Shown here: positions 1 to 6,596 of the stretch, one piece after another
How the letters are laid out: the number at the start of each line of letters is the position of its first letter
How positions within the stretch are numbered: the first letter of the stretch is position 1
From: a virus
Virus record (IMG/VR): IMGVR_UViG_3300042891_001383
Span: 1-31,324 of that record
DNA length: 31,324 nt
Direction: 5' to 3' (one strand)
Position numbers and translations under genes: made by a program
Notes under the pieces: model-generated
Told to the model about the DNA's origin: nothing
What the model saw: only the letters and a program-made list of their open reading frames with translations
Databases searched by the model: none

Positions 1-759
1 TAAACGAATGTCATCGCCATGTATGTCAAATGAAAAATGCGACTTGCGTATTTGATCATTGAATTCAATTGCTTGAATACGAAGTAAATCTGCATGCATC
101 GGCATCATCATGAAATTAACTGAAGGAGAAAATCCTCCAAAGTCAAATGCATCTAATAAGCCTTGAGAACCTAAACCAGTACCAACAAATGGGTCAAAAT
201 ATCTAACTATTGCTGGTGGTGGTACATGTATTACTCGACGAATTTCAATTGAACTTGAATCGGATAATGTTTTTCCAATTGCAGCAAATGATTCTGAAAC
301 TGCTTGTCGTATACTATATGTTTGTTTTCCGGTAATAATATCAATTGAAGCAGAATACCATTTTGTATAACCTCCAGATTCAGCTTCTTGTCCATATGCT
401 TTACTTAATTTTACAATGTAATTAAGAGACGTTCCTACTTGTTTACCGGTAAAACTTCCATTACCTAGAAATGCTGCTCCGGTTTGAATACCCAATGTAT
501 TAATTAAATTATTTACAATGTTTGTTTGATTTACTTGATTTGAATATTCTATAGTAGCCGCTTCAAATGCTGTATAAAAATTTATATCTTCGAGTTCAAC
601 ATCCATTATTGGATAACCAACGGTACGTGCTGCATATATGGCAAATTTATCTGCATGATTTTGGAATACTGGATCAGCATCGAAATATCCAAAAGGCGTT
701 GAGCCAGTCGTAAATGATGAACTGCCGGGCCAAATTGGTTTATCTACACTGTAATCCAT
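1..759 (-). CDS. Partial structural protein (N-terminal 253 codons), unrecognised
   Basis: The frame is open from an ATG at 759 to the first base of the window with no stop, so this is the N-terminal part of a longer gene. The start is supported by AAAGGA 8 to 13 nt before the ATG and by a copy of the ATATTTATAT motif at 774-783. The protein begins MDYSVDKPIWPGSSSF and is mixed alpha/beta with Asn/Gln-rich and Met-rich stretches (NQVNQTNIVNN near residue 75; FMMMPM near residue 225). There is no signal peptide or membrane segment. Its place after the capsid gene and PhoH in a T4-like late region suggests a virion protein, perhaps a neck or head-completion protein, but I see no diagnostic motif. 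Confidence 0.7.
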   Translation of the reverse strand, partial: MDYSVDKPIWPGSSSFTTGSTPFGYFDADPVFQNHADKFAIYAARTVGYPIMDVELEDINFYTAFEAATIEYSNQVNQTNIVNNLINTLGIQTGAAFLGNGSFTGKQVGTSLNYIVKLSKAYGQEAESGGYTKWYSASIDIITGKQTYSIRQAVSESFAAIGKTLSDSSSIEIRRVIHVPPPAIVRYFDPFVGTGLGSQGLLDAFDFGGFSPSVNFMMMPMHADLLRIQAIEFNDQIRKSHFSFDIHGDDIRL

Positions 760-773
760 GGTATTTCCTTTTT

Positions 774-783
774 ATATAAATAT
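774..783 (-). promoter_or_regulatory. ATATTTATAT motif, candidate late promoter
   Basis: Exact ATATTTATAT on the coding strand, 14 nt before the ATG at 759 and overlapping the last base of the PhoH stop codon. It is one of eleven same-orientation copies in the window. Promoter function is inferred. Confidence 0.5.
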
Positions 784-1448
784 CAATATGATTCATTTAA
801 GAGTCGCAAAATCTCCGTTAACGCTTCATGTCTATGATTATCTTTTAAAATAATTTCATTCACAAAACGAGATTCTTTAATTTTAGGAACTTCATGTATT
901 GCTGAATCATTTTTAAATTTTAAATCTACTTGATGTTTATCTCCAGTTAATATCATTATACTGTCTTTTCCTAAACGCGATAAAACCATTTGTAATTGTT
1001 GTTTAGTTAAATTTTGAAATTCATCTACAATACAAATTGCATTATCAAAAGTACGTCCTCGAAAATGAGATAATGAAACTAATTCAATATTTTCTTCTTT
1101 TTCCATTTTATCTAATATCTCAGGTTTATTATAAACTTTACGCATATTAGATCTAATAGGAACTAACCATGGATCCATTTTTTCTGCTAATGAACCAGGA
1201 AGAAATCCATTATCTTCATTTGATACTGTTGGACGCGTTATAATAATTTTATTTACGCGTCTTTTAAAAAACATATCTAATGCAATTTGAACCGCTAACA
1301 ATGTTTTACCACTTCCTGCTTGTCCTAATAAAAAATTAAATGGCGTTTCAATAATTTTTGCTTTTGCTGTTTTTTGTTCGTCTGATAATGTAATTGAATA
1401 CTTAATATCATTCTTCGGTGGAGTTTTCTCCTTGTTTGGGGTAGCCAT
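783..1448 (-). CDS. phoH: PhoH-like P-loop ATPase
   Basis: A 221-residue PhoH-family protein, a P-loop NTPase related to the N-terminal part of superfamily 1 helicases. It has a Walker A GQAGSGKT at residues 42-49, the ITRPTV motif at 69-74 typical of PhoH, a Walker B with the acidic pair D142-E143 followed by FQN, and a TGD sensor motif at 168-170. It consists of the PhoH ATPase core alone, without PIN or KH domains, as is common in phages. AAGGAC lies 6-11 nt upstream of the start. It sits 13 nt after a small gene of unknown role and is the second gene of a short unit that begins after the gp23 terminator. PhoH is widespread in marine and other T4-like phages; its role during infection is unsettled, with RNA metabolism or phosphate stress proposed. 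Confidence 0.93.
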   Translation of the reverse strand: MATPNKEKTPPKNDIKYSITLSDEQKTAKAKIIETPFNFLLGQAGSGKTLLAVQIALDMFFKRRVNKIIITRPTVSNEDNGFLPGSLAEKMDPWLVPIRSNMRKVYNKPEILDKMEKEENIELVSLSHFRGRTFDNAICIVDEFQNLTKQQLQMVLSRLGKDSIMILTGDKHQVDLKFKNDSAIHEVPKIKESRFVNEIILKDNHRHEALTEILRLLNESY

Positions 1449-1461
1449 AACTGTCCTTAAT

Positions 1462-1737
1462 TTAATGTAATTTTGTAAGTGTTGATTCTTGCAGAGTCAT
1501 GTCTTTAAGAGTTTCAATTTTACCTAAACACATTTTTCTAACTGCATGAAATGATTCTCTAGGAGCATATGGTGTCATAATTTTTAGTGTTATACGTTCT
1601 TTATCAGGACCTAGGTCTTGTTCGATATGCACCATTAATACTAAACGAACTGCACGTATTCTATCTAATACATCAATTAATCTACCATCATAACGAATAA
1701 TCGCTTCCATGGAATATTTGTTTCTTTCTACTGCCAT
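1462..1737 (-). CDS. Small conserved-looking protein, unknown function
   Basis: A 91-residue protein not recognised as any named family. The predicted pattern is strand-helix-strand-strand-helix: a strand near AIIRYDG (12-18), a helix through IDVLDRIRAV, strands at VLMVHIEQD and ERITLKIMT, then a helix at ESFHAVRKMC. This could fit a small ferredoxin-like (ACT-like) fold, but that is only a pattern judgement. It has no signal peptide or membrane segment. It is the first gene after the terminator that follows the major capsid gene and has its own motif copy 9 nt before the ATG, so it probably starts a separate transcript that continues into phoH. Confidence 0.75.
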   Translation of the reverse strand: MAVERNKYSMEAIIRYDGRLIDVLDRIRAVRLVLMVHIEQDLGPDKERITLKIMTPYAPRESFHAVRKMCLGKIETLKDMTLQESTLTKLH

Positions 1738-1746
1738 ATCTTTATA

Positions 1747-1754
1747 ATAAATAT
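1747..1754 (-). promoter_or_regulatory. ATATTTAT motif, candidate late promoter after a terminator
   Basis: The coding strand reads ATATTTATTATAAAG, 9 nt before the ATG at 1737. It lies directly downstream of the gp23 terminator, where a new promoter would be expected if the 91-residue gene and phoH are to be transcribed. Confidence 0.5.
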
Positions 1755-1763
1755 TTGTATAGT

Positions 1764-1793
1764 AAAAAAGGGATGACCGAAGCCACCCCTTTT
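1764..1793 (-). terminator. Rho-independent terminator after the major capsid gene
   Basis: On the coding strand an 8-bp stem GGGGTGGC / GTCATCCC (two G-U pairs) closes a TTCG tetraloop with the favourable C(UUCG)G closing pair and is followed at once by six T residues. It lies about 50 nt after the gp23 stop codon. This is a textbook intrinsic terminator and would insulate the very strongly expressed capsid gene from the genes downstream. Confidence 0.9.
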
Positions 1794-1838
1794 CCTTTAA
1801 TTAGTTAAGTCTTTAAATCAATTAAAATTAATTAACTA

Positions 1839-3500
1839 TTAAAGAGTTTCTAATCCTCTTACGTATACTTTACCGTAGAACTCAGGACGAACCACTTTCT
1901 TCGCGTAACGTGTCATAACACCTTTACGTGGAGTGAAGTTAACTGGATCATATACAAGTGGAGTCATGATCAACGGAATATAAGGGCTAAATACAGCACC
2001 TGTTTCAAGGAATTGACTTCCTCTGAATCCCATTAGGATAATGTTCTCTTTCATGTATGGGTTTTTGTATACAGTGTATCGGTTATTAATTGCACCAATT
2101 TTTTGAACACCAGCAGCAAATTCTAATTTAGTTCCATCTGTATCAGCAGCGAATCCTGGGATAGACTCAAGGATAGTTGCTACTGCAGGAGATGTAACTA
2201 AGAAGTTAGCACCACCACGTAATGTTTTTTGGTGAATTTTATTAGATACTTTTTGAAGTTTTGTACCTAAAGTTTGGAACCATCCACCTTGAGTGTTATA
2301 GAATCCACCATTAGTTACAGTTTGAGCTGTAAAGTTAGATCCGGTCCAAATTTCATTGTTAACTGCTGACCAATACTCAGTTGTAGGAGCTGCAGAGATC
2401 AACATATCAAGGATTTCAAGATCGATTTCCATTGATACATACTCAGAAAGCATTGAAGTCAATTCAGCTTCAGCATCAATTGAGTGGTAAGCGTTCAAAT
2501 CTTGAGCAAACTCAGGTGTCCAAACTGCTTTCAATTTACGTGTTTTAGCAACAATCGGCTCTGATTGAAGTTCCAAGTTCAATTCTGGGATATCAATATC
2601 TGTACCGTTGTTAATACCTAAATTAGTACCAGATCCTTTGAATGGATTGTTATCTTCAAAATCACCTCTAGTAATATCCGTAGGTTGTTTGCTATATGTT
2701 ACAGTATATCCTGCAGTTCCACTTAATCCTAATGCACCAGATACGAAAAATTCAATCTTACCCGTTGATACATTGAATTTAGTAAATGCTGGAACAACGT
2801 TTGCTGCTGTATAATTAGAACCAGATGCAATTGTAAATGATCTAACTGCAGTCAAATCTGGATTAGTTAATGAAGCTGTACTTACGTAAATAACTGAGTA
2901 ACTAGCTAAAGCGTTGGTATATGCAGAATCAAAATTAACTGACCCAGATCCGGCACTAACTGCTGAAGCAGTTGTTGCAGCTACTCCTGTTGCAGTTGCG
3001 TCATTGATTGAATAACCAAAACGACCTGCTCCATAAAGACCTCCTGTCGGATCATCAGATGTATTAGTTACACCAAATAATGAATCATCAGACTCAGGCG
3101 AAGCAAATGGATGACCTGAAGTAGATACTGGATCTGTGTTATCATCATTAAATCCTGGTTGAGCTGTACCATATTTAAAGTCTAAATAAAATACTAGACC
3201 TGATGGCAAGTTCATTGGTTGAACTGATACGAATTCTTTTGCAGCAAATTCAGCAAAGATACGACGTACCAATGGAAGTGCTACACCAGCCCACTCTTCA
3301 GATCCTTCTGCTGTACCTGTTTGTGAAGCTTCTTTTACTAATTGTCTTGCTTGGTTTTCAAGCAATTGAGCCATACCTGCTCTTTCTGTCTCATTTCTAA
3401 GACCTTCTAAAAGTCCCGTTCTTTCCCACTTTGCAACTGTTGCTACTGATGCAGCACGTTGAGAAGCGTCTGGACTTTGTAATAATGAATTTAAACTCAT
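1839..3500 (-). CDS. 23: Major capsid protein (T4 gp23-like)
   Basis: A 553-residue major head protein that forms the hexamers of the T4-like shell after scaffold-directed assembly and proteolysis. The diagnostic gp23 block lies near residues 45-110: LLENQARQLVKEASQTGT, then WAGVALPLVRRIFAEFAAKE and FVSVQPMNLPSGLVFYLDFK. The C-terminal half keeps the conserved series around VAKTRKLKAVWTPEFAQDL and the ending YGKVYVRGLETL. Between about residues 110 and 295 is a long Ser/Thr/Gly/Asp-rich stretch that resembles the variable surface insertion region. In T4, gp21 removes an N-terminal segment; here VKE at about residues 56-58, just before ASQTGT, is a candidate cleavage site by position. A strong Shine-Dalgarno (AAAGGAG, 3509-3515) precedes the ATG. 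The gene follows gp22 by 31 nt and ends in a terminator. Confidence 0.97.
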   Translation of the reverse strand: MSLNSLLQSPDASQRAASVATVAKWERTGLLEGLRNETERAGMAQLLENQARQLVKEASQTGTAEGSEEWAGVALPLVRRIFAEFAAKEFVSVQPMNLPSGLVFYLDFKYGTAQPGFNDDNTDPVSTSGHPFASPESDDSLFGVTNTSDDPTGGLYGAGRFGYSINDATATGVAATTASAVSAGSGSVNFDSAYTNALASYSVIYVSTASLTNPDLTAVRSFTIASGSNYTAANVVPAFTKFNVSTGKIEFFVSGALGLSGTAGYTVTYSKQPTDITRGDFEDNNPFKGSGTNLGINNGTDIDIPELNLELQSEPIVAKTRKLKAVWTPEFAQDLNAYHSIDAEAELTSMLSEYVSMEIDLEILDMLISAAPTTEYWSAVNNEIWTGSNFTAQTVTNGGFYNTQGGWFQTLGTKLQKVSNKIHQKTLRGGANFLVTSPAVATILESIPGFAADTDGTKLEFAAGVQKIGAINNRYTVYKNPYMKENIILMGFRGSQFLETGAVFSPYIPLIMTPLVYDPVNFTPRKGVMTRYAKKVVRPEFYGKVYVRGLETL

Positions 3501-3508
3501 CGTTTGTT

Positions 3509-3515
3509 CTCCTTT
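3509..3515 (-). promoter_or_regulatory. Strong Shine-Dalgarno of the major capsid gene
   Basis: AAAGGAG on the coding strand, with 8 nt to the ATG at 3500. It is near-perfect in a genome region where many genes have no Shine-Dalgarno sequence. Confidence 0.85.
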
Positions 3516-3531
3516 GTTTTGTTTTTTTAAA

Positions 3532-4545
3532 TTAAATTAATCCTGCCAATTTCTTCCAACGGTTTGCCATTTCGAAACCTTCTGAAAGAATTTGTGTTGT
3601 TTGTTGCGATGGAGCAGTGGTTCTTGTTGGACGAGAAGCCGCTGATTCTTTTACCATCTTTCTTTTTTGTGTTGGTTTGTTAAAGCTTTCTGCCAATGTA
3701 GCAAATACTAATTTTGCTTCTCTAGGCGATATGGCTCTATCAAAATTTTCAATAACTTTCATTTTTTGACCTTCGTTCAAGTCAAAGTTACGGAACAACT
3801 TGTTAGTGTAAAGAAGTTTTGCATTAAGAAGATTTACTTCATTGATAACAGATTTAAGATGTTTAACGGTGCGATATGCTTCCATTAATGCTTCATCTTT
3901 TTCTTCTACTTGAGCTTCTAGTGCTGCAACCTTTTCAGATTCATCACCCATTTCAGCAACCATTCCTTCTTCTTCTGCTAGAATTGCTTCAATGATTTTA
4001 TTAATGTCATCACCGTCTGCATCATCTTGTTCATACATACCTTCCATTGGCATTTCATCTTCCGGCATTTCATTTTCATTATATGAACCTTCATGATACA
4101 TACCTTCTGTCTCTAGCTCTTCAGATCCCATTTCTAATTCTTCTAGAATTTCTTCTAAATTAAGATCATCTTCTTCTGCACCAACTTCCATTTCCTCTGC
4201 ACCAGCTTCCATTTCTTCTGCACCTCCGCCTAGGCCCAAATCGCCTTCATAATCATAGCTACCATCGTTGTCATAATCAACACCGATACCTAACATATCA
4301 GGCATATCGCCACCCATTTCCTCTGCACCAGCTTCCATGTCTGCTGCTCCTGCTTCTACATCTTCTGCACCAGCTTCTAACTCATCTTCTGCACCTTCGA
4401 TTTCTAATCGTAGTTGATTCATAAGACGATTTTCAAGTCTAGGAGCGAATGCTTCTTGTAGTGCAAGTTTTGCGTTTGCTAATGCTGTTTCTTTAACTGC
4501 TTTAGCATCTGCGATTGCTTGTTTTAGCAAATCAGATTTTGCCAT
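3532..4545 (-). CDS. 22: Prohead core/scaffold protein (T4 gp22-like)
   Basis: A 337-residue, very acidic protein placed directly before gp23, as T4 gene 22 is. Residues 1-50 form a helix. Residues 50-190 are dominated by Glu/Asp/Met/Gly repeats of the type EAGAEE or EVGAEE, with several copies. Residues 190-290 form a coiled coil with a conserved-looking core INEVNLLNAKLLYTNKLF. The tail is basic and Ser/Thr-rich with several L-x-E type sites (LAE, ILSE), which in T4 are the gp21 cleavage consensus. Scaffolds of this type fill the prohead and are degraded during maturation. The repetitive acidic middle is unusually long. The start is set by AAGGAG 7 nt upstream. It has its own transcription unit: a terminator and a motif copy separate it from bS21. 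Confidence 0.88.
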   Translation of the reverse strand: MAKSDLLKQAIADAKAVKETALANAKLALQEAFAPRLENRLMNQLRLEIEGAEDELEAGAEDVEAGAADMEAGAEEMGGDMPDMLGIGVDYDNDGSYDYEGDLGLGGGAEEMEAGAEEMEVGAEEDDLNLEEILEELEMGSEELETEGMYHEGSYNENEMPEDEMPMEGMYEQDDADGDDINKIIEAILAEEEGMVAEMGDESEKVAALEAQVEEKDEALMEAYRTVKHLKSVINEVNLLNAKLLYTNKLFRNFDLNEGQKMKVIENFDRAISPREAKLVFATLAESFNKPTQKRKMVKESAASRPTRTTAPSQQTTQILSEGFEMANRWKKLAGLI

Positions 4546-4552
4546 ACTAATT

Positions 4553-4558
4553 CTCCTT
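4553..4558 (-). promoter_or_regulatory. Strong Shine-Dalgarno of the scaffold gene
   Basis: AAGGAG on the coding strand, 7 nt before the ATG at 4545. Confidence 0.85.
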
Positions 4559-4618
4559 AAATTTGTTTTTTGGAAATAAGATTATTTGTAAATCTTAATA
4601 AGAATAAAAATATTATTA

Positions 4619-4643
4619 ACGCTATATAAAGAAAGAATAGCGT
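4619..4643 (-). other. Inverted repeat in the leader of the scaffold gene
   Basis: Seven-base arms (ACGCTAT / ATAGCGT) separated by an 11-nt loop. No T-run follows on the coding strand, so it does not look like a terminator. If transcription begins near the motif at 4653-4660, this would be a hairpin near the 5' end of the gp22-gp23 message and could stabilise it. Confidence 0.4.
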
Positions 4644-4652
4644 ATTCTACAA

Positions 4653-4660
4653 ATAAATAT
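4653..4660 (-). promoter_or_regulatory. ATATTTAT motif, candidate promoter for gp22-gp23
   Basis: The coding strand reads TTATATTTATTTG. Unlike the other copies it lies 107 nt before the start codon (4545) and just after the terminator of bS21. That position argues that the motif is a promoter and not a ribosome-binding element. Confidence 0.5.
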
Positions 4661-4681
4661 AAGCAAAAACTAAAAACCAGT

Positions 4682-4712
4682 AAAAAAGCCCTAACTTTTT
4701 AGGCTAGGGCTT
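4682..4712 (-). terminator. Rho-independent terminator after bS21
   Basis: On the coding strand, AAGCCCTA and TAGGGCTT form an 8-bp stem around an 11-nt loop, with the second arm running into a T tract. It begins about 20 nt after the bS21 stop codon and separates the gp20-to-bS21 unit from the scaffold and capsid genes. Confidence 0.88.
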
Positions 4713-4732
4713 AAAATACTATAAAAAATTAA

Positions 4733-4978
4733 TTAATCTCTATGTAAATCTTTAATTTTTTGAATATACTTTGCGTCAATTAATTGTTTTCTACGTTTAA
4801 CACTAGGTTTAATAAAAGTTTTATTGTCTTTAATTTTTTCTAAAACTCCTGCAGATTTTACTTTTCTTTTAAAAATTTTCATTGCGTGTGCAAAATCTTC
4901 TCGTGTCGTTCCTACTACATTTACTGCCGTAGCGTGGCCTGGTACAATTGCTTTGTGTTGTTTTTGTTTTTTACTCAT
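4733..4978 (-). CDS. rpsU: Phage-encoded ribosomal protein bS21
   Basis: An 81-residue basic protein whose residues 18-78 match ribosomal protein bS21: REDFAHAMKIFKRKVKSAGV aligns with the 'ALRRFKR.CEKAGV' core, and FIKPSVKRR with the 'F.KP...R' block. The ending, with DAKYIQKIKD, is closer to Bacteroidota bS21 than to the Arg-rich enterobacterial tail. It carries about 15 extra N-terminal residues, rich in Lys and His. bS21 binds the small subunit near the 3' end of 16S rRNA; in Bacteroidota it helps hold the anti-Shine-Dalgarno away from mRNA (established knowledge). The gene follows its neighbour by 11 nt, has no Shine-Dalgarno of its own (the leader is A/T only) and is followed by a terminator. 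A virion role is not excluded, but host ribosome modification is the simplest reading. Confidence 0.9.
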   Translation of the reverse strand: MSKKQKQHKAIVPGHATAVNVVGTTREDFAHAMKIFKRKVKSAGVLEKIKDNKTFIKPSVKRRKQLIDAKYIQKIKDLHRD

Positions 4979-4989
4979 TATAATTGTTT

Positions 4990-5505
4990 TTAAATTTTTC
5001 GCATAGGGCGTTTTGATGCAGCAGGTGGTAATTCTCTAGAAGGATTTGCTTCTCCTCTTACTCGAAATCTAAATGCTGCTAATTCTAAACGTTGTGCAAA
5101 ATATCCTTGAATGCGTTGTGCATCCTTTTCTGGATCTTCACCTAATCTAAAATAGAAATATCCATTCTTACCATTTTTAGATACCGTACGTTTAATTATA
5201 GTAAAACCTTTTTTTTCAGCCCATTGTTTGATGTCATCAGAAACATCTCGAGCTTGAGATGGATCTTTAATTGCATATTCTACGCCGCCTTGGTATTCAT
5301 CAATACCGTTAACGAGTTTAGCTTCATCAACAATTTCTTCATCTATTGCTTTGTTGATAGCAGTTCTTCGTTTTTTTAGATATGAATCTGTTTTATCGGT
5401 TTTGCCATCATTATTAATATCAGAGTCTTCTTTACCAACAGTATCCATTTTAGATTCCGTTAAACCAAAAAAGTCTCTATATAATTTTTTAAATGTATTC
5501 ATCAT
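4990..5505 (-). CDS. Head-region protein with EF-hand-like loop, unknown function
   Basis: A 171-residue protein not assigned to a named family. Residues 1-20 (MMNTFKKLYRDFFGLTESK) form an amphipathic segment ending in L-T-E, which resembles a T4 capsid-targeting sequence with a gp21 cleavage site. Next comes DINNDGKTDKTD (about 29-40), a calcium-loop pattern like an EF-hand or dockerin loop. The C-terminal half is mixed alpha/beta with FAQRLELAAFRFRVRG and ends in a basic proline-rich tail. AAAGG lies 5 nt before the first of two adjacent ATG codons, so either could be used. Its place among prohead genes suggests a core or internal head protein. That role is inference. Confidence 0.75.
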   Translation of the reverse strand: MMNTFKKLYRDFFGLTESKMDTVGKEDSDINNDGKTDKTDSYLKKRRTAINKAIDEEIVDEAKLVNGIDEYQGGVEYAIKDPSQARDVSDDIKQWAEKKGFTIIKRTVSKNGKNGYFYFRLGEDPEKDAQRIQGYFAQRLELAAFRFRVRGEANPSRELPPAASKRPMRKI

Positions 5506-5545
5506 ACTTACCTTTAATATAAAAAATTAATTTGCAATATCCAAA

Positions 5546-5962
5546 TTAACGAACTTCATAATATTTACTTAATCCTTCTCGGATATCGTCACATGCTGCT
5601 TCCATTCTGCGTTCATGAATCATTACTTCATTTGCACATTTTTGCATTTCAGTTAATGCTTTATTTACATAATCCATATGACGTTTTGCAGCAACTTTTT
5701 CTACCATATCCTCATCTGATTCTTGAATCATACGATTTGCAGTCTCAACCATTTTAGTTATTTTTGATACAGCTTCTTCTAAACGTTGACCTCTTGCACG
5801 TAATGTTTCTGCCATTGCAGAAAATGATCCTAAGTTTGCAGCAAGTGATTTTTTATCTTCTATAGATAATGGAGCTTCTTTTTGACTAAACACTGTTTCT
5901 TTATTCAGATTCATATCTCGTTCGTACAATAAGTCACGTAATGTTTGTAATTTGCTTTTCAT
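5546..5962 (-). CDS. Helical protein in the prohead gene cluster, unknown function
   Basis: A 138-residue protein predicted to be almost entirely alpha-helical, with Ala/Glu/Lys/Met-rich heptad-like stretches through residues 40-130 (for example MAETLRARGQRLEEAVSKIT). It has no signal peptide, membrane segment or catalytic motif. TAGGAT lies 7-12 nt upstream. The gene starts 3 nt after the prohead protease stop and is probably translationally coupled to it. Position and composition fit a prohead core or assembly factor comparable to the small core genes of T4, but I could not identify a counterpart. Confidence 0.75.
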   Translation of the reverse strand: MKSKLQTLRDLLYERDMNLNKETVFSQKEAPLSIEDKKSLAANLGSFSAMAETLRARGQRLEEAVSKITKMVETANRMIQESDEDMVEKVAAKRHMDYVNKALTEMQKCANEVMIHERRMEAACDDIREGLSKYYEVR

Positions 5963-5965
5963 ATT

Positions 5966-6595
5966 TTATATCCTACATTTACCATCTTCACATAATATCG
6001 ACGTAATAATACTATTTACGCCAGCATATTTGTTTGTTGTTATATTTTTATTTACCGATTCATTCATACCCGTAGGGCGCATAAAAGCACCATGAGTTGA
6101 AGGATTAGATACAAAGTCCCAACAAATCAATTCAAAATCTTCTTGTACTTCTACTACGCCTTCATTTCGTAATTCTTTAACTGACCCCATACCTCTACTA
6201 GAAATGCCCAATGTAATACCTGCTTTAAAAAGTGACTTTAAAATATTACCTGACGGTGTATCTAGTATTTGTACTGCTCCACACAAATCATTTCCTTTCC
6301 ACCATATCTTTAAAACATTATGAGAAACATTGTTTAAATTAACTACAGATGATTCTGGATGATCTAATTCTCCTAATGCTCTATGTTGATCAATATATTC
6401 TGTTTGATATCGTTTACATTCTCTTTCTAGAATATGTTTTGGATAAACTCTACCGTTTTGATTTTTTGCTCCAGCTCGTTGCAATACACCTTGAACAACA
6501 ACACCGCCCGGGATGCCATATGCTGCTCCAGATTGTTCGGTTAATGTACCGACAGGTTTAAATGGTATATATTCTACGATTAACTGCTTTGACAT
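5966..6595 (-). CDS. 21: Prohead core protease (T4 gp21-like)
   Basis: A 209-residue prohead serine protease of the T4 gp21 type (herpesvirus-assemblin-like fold). It cleaves scaffold and capsid precursors after L/I-x-E sites inside the prohead. The visible catalytic pieces are His79 in ELDHPES, Ser132 or Ser133 in GISSRGMG, and the DFVSNPST block with Asp160 near the end of the core. GRVYPKHIL near residue 50 is also typical. A G-T-L-T-E site at 16-20 and the C-terminal tail could be self-cleavage points. AGGAG lies 6 nt before the start. It overlaps no neighbour but is tightly packed, with a 1-nt gap from the preceding gene. Confidence 0.93.
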   Translation of the reverse strand: MSKQLIVEYIPFKPVGTLTEQSGAAYGIPGGVVVQGVLQRAGAKNQNGRVYPKHILERECKRYQTEYIDQHRALGELDHPESSVVNLNNVSHNVLKIWWKGNDLCGAVQILDTPSGNILKSLFKAGITLGISSRGMGSVKELRNEGVVEVQEDFELICWDFVSNPSTHGAFMRPTGMNESVNKNITTNKYAGVNSIITSILCEDGKCRI

Positions 6596-6596
6596 A

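Noticed and set aside
4990-5505. Calcium-binding EF-hand protein as a functional name
   Set aside because: Only one short D/N-rich loop is visible, without the flanking helices of an EF-hand pair.
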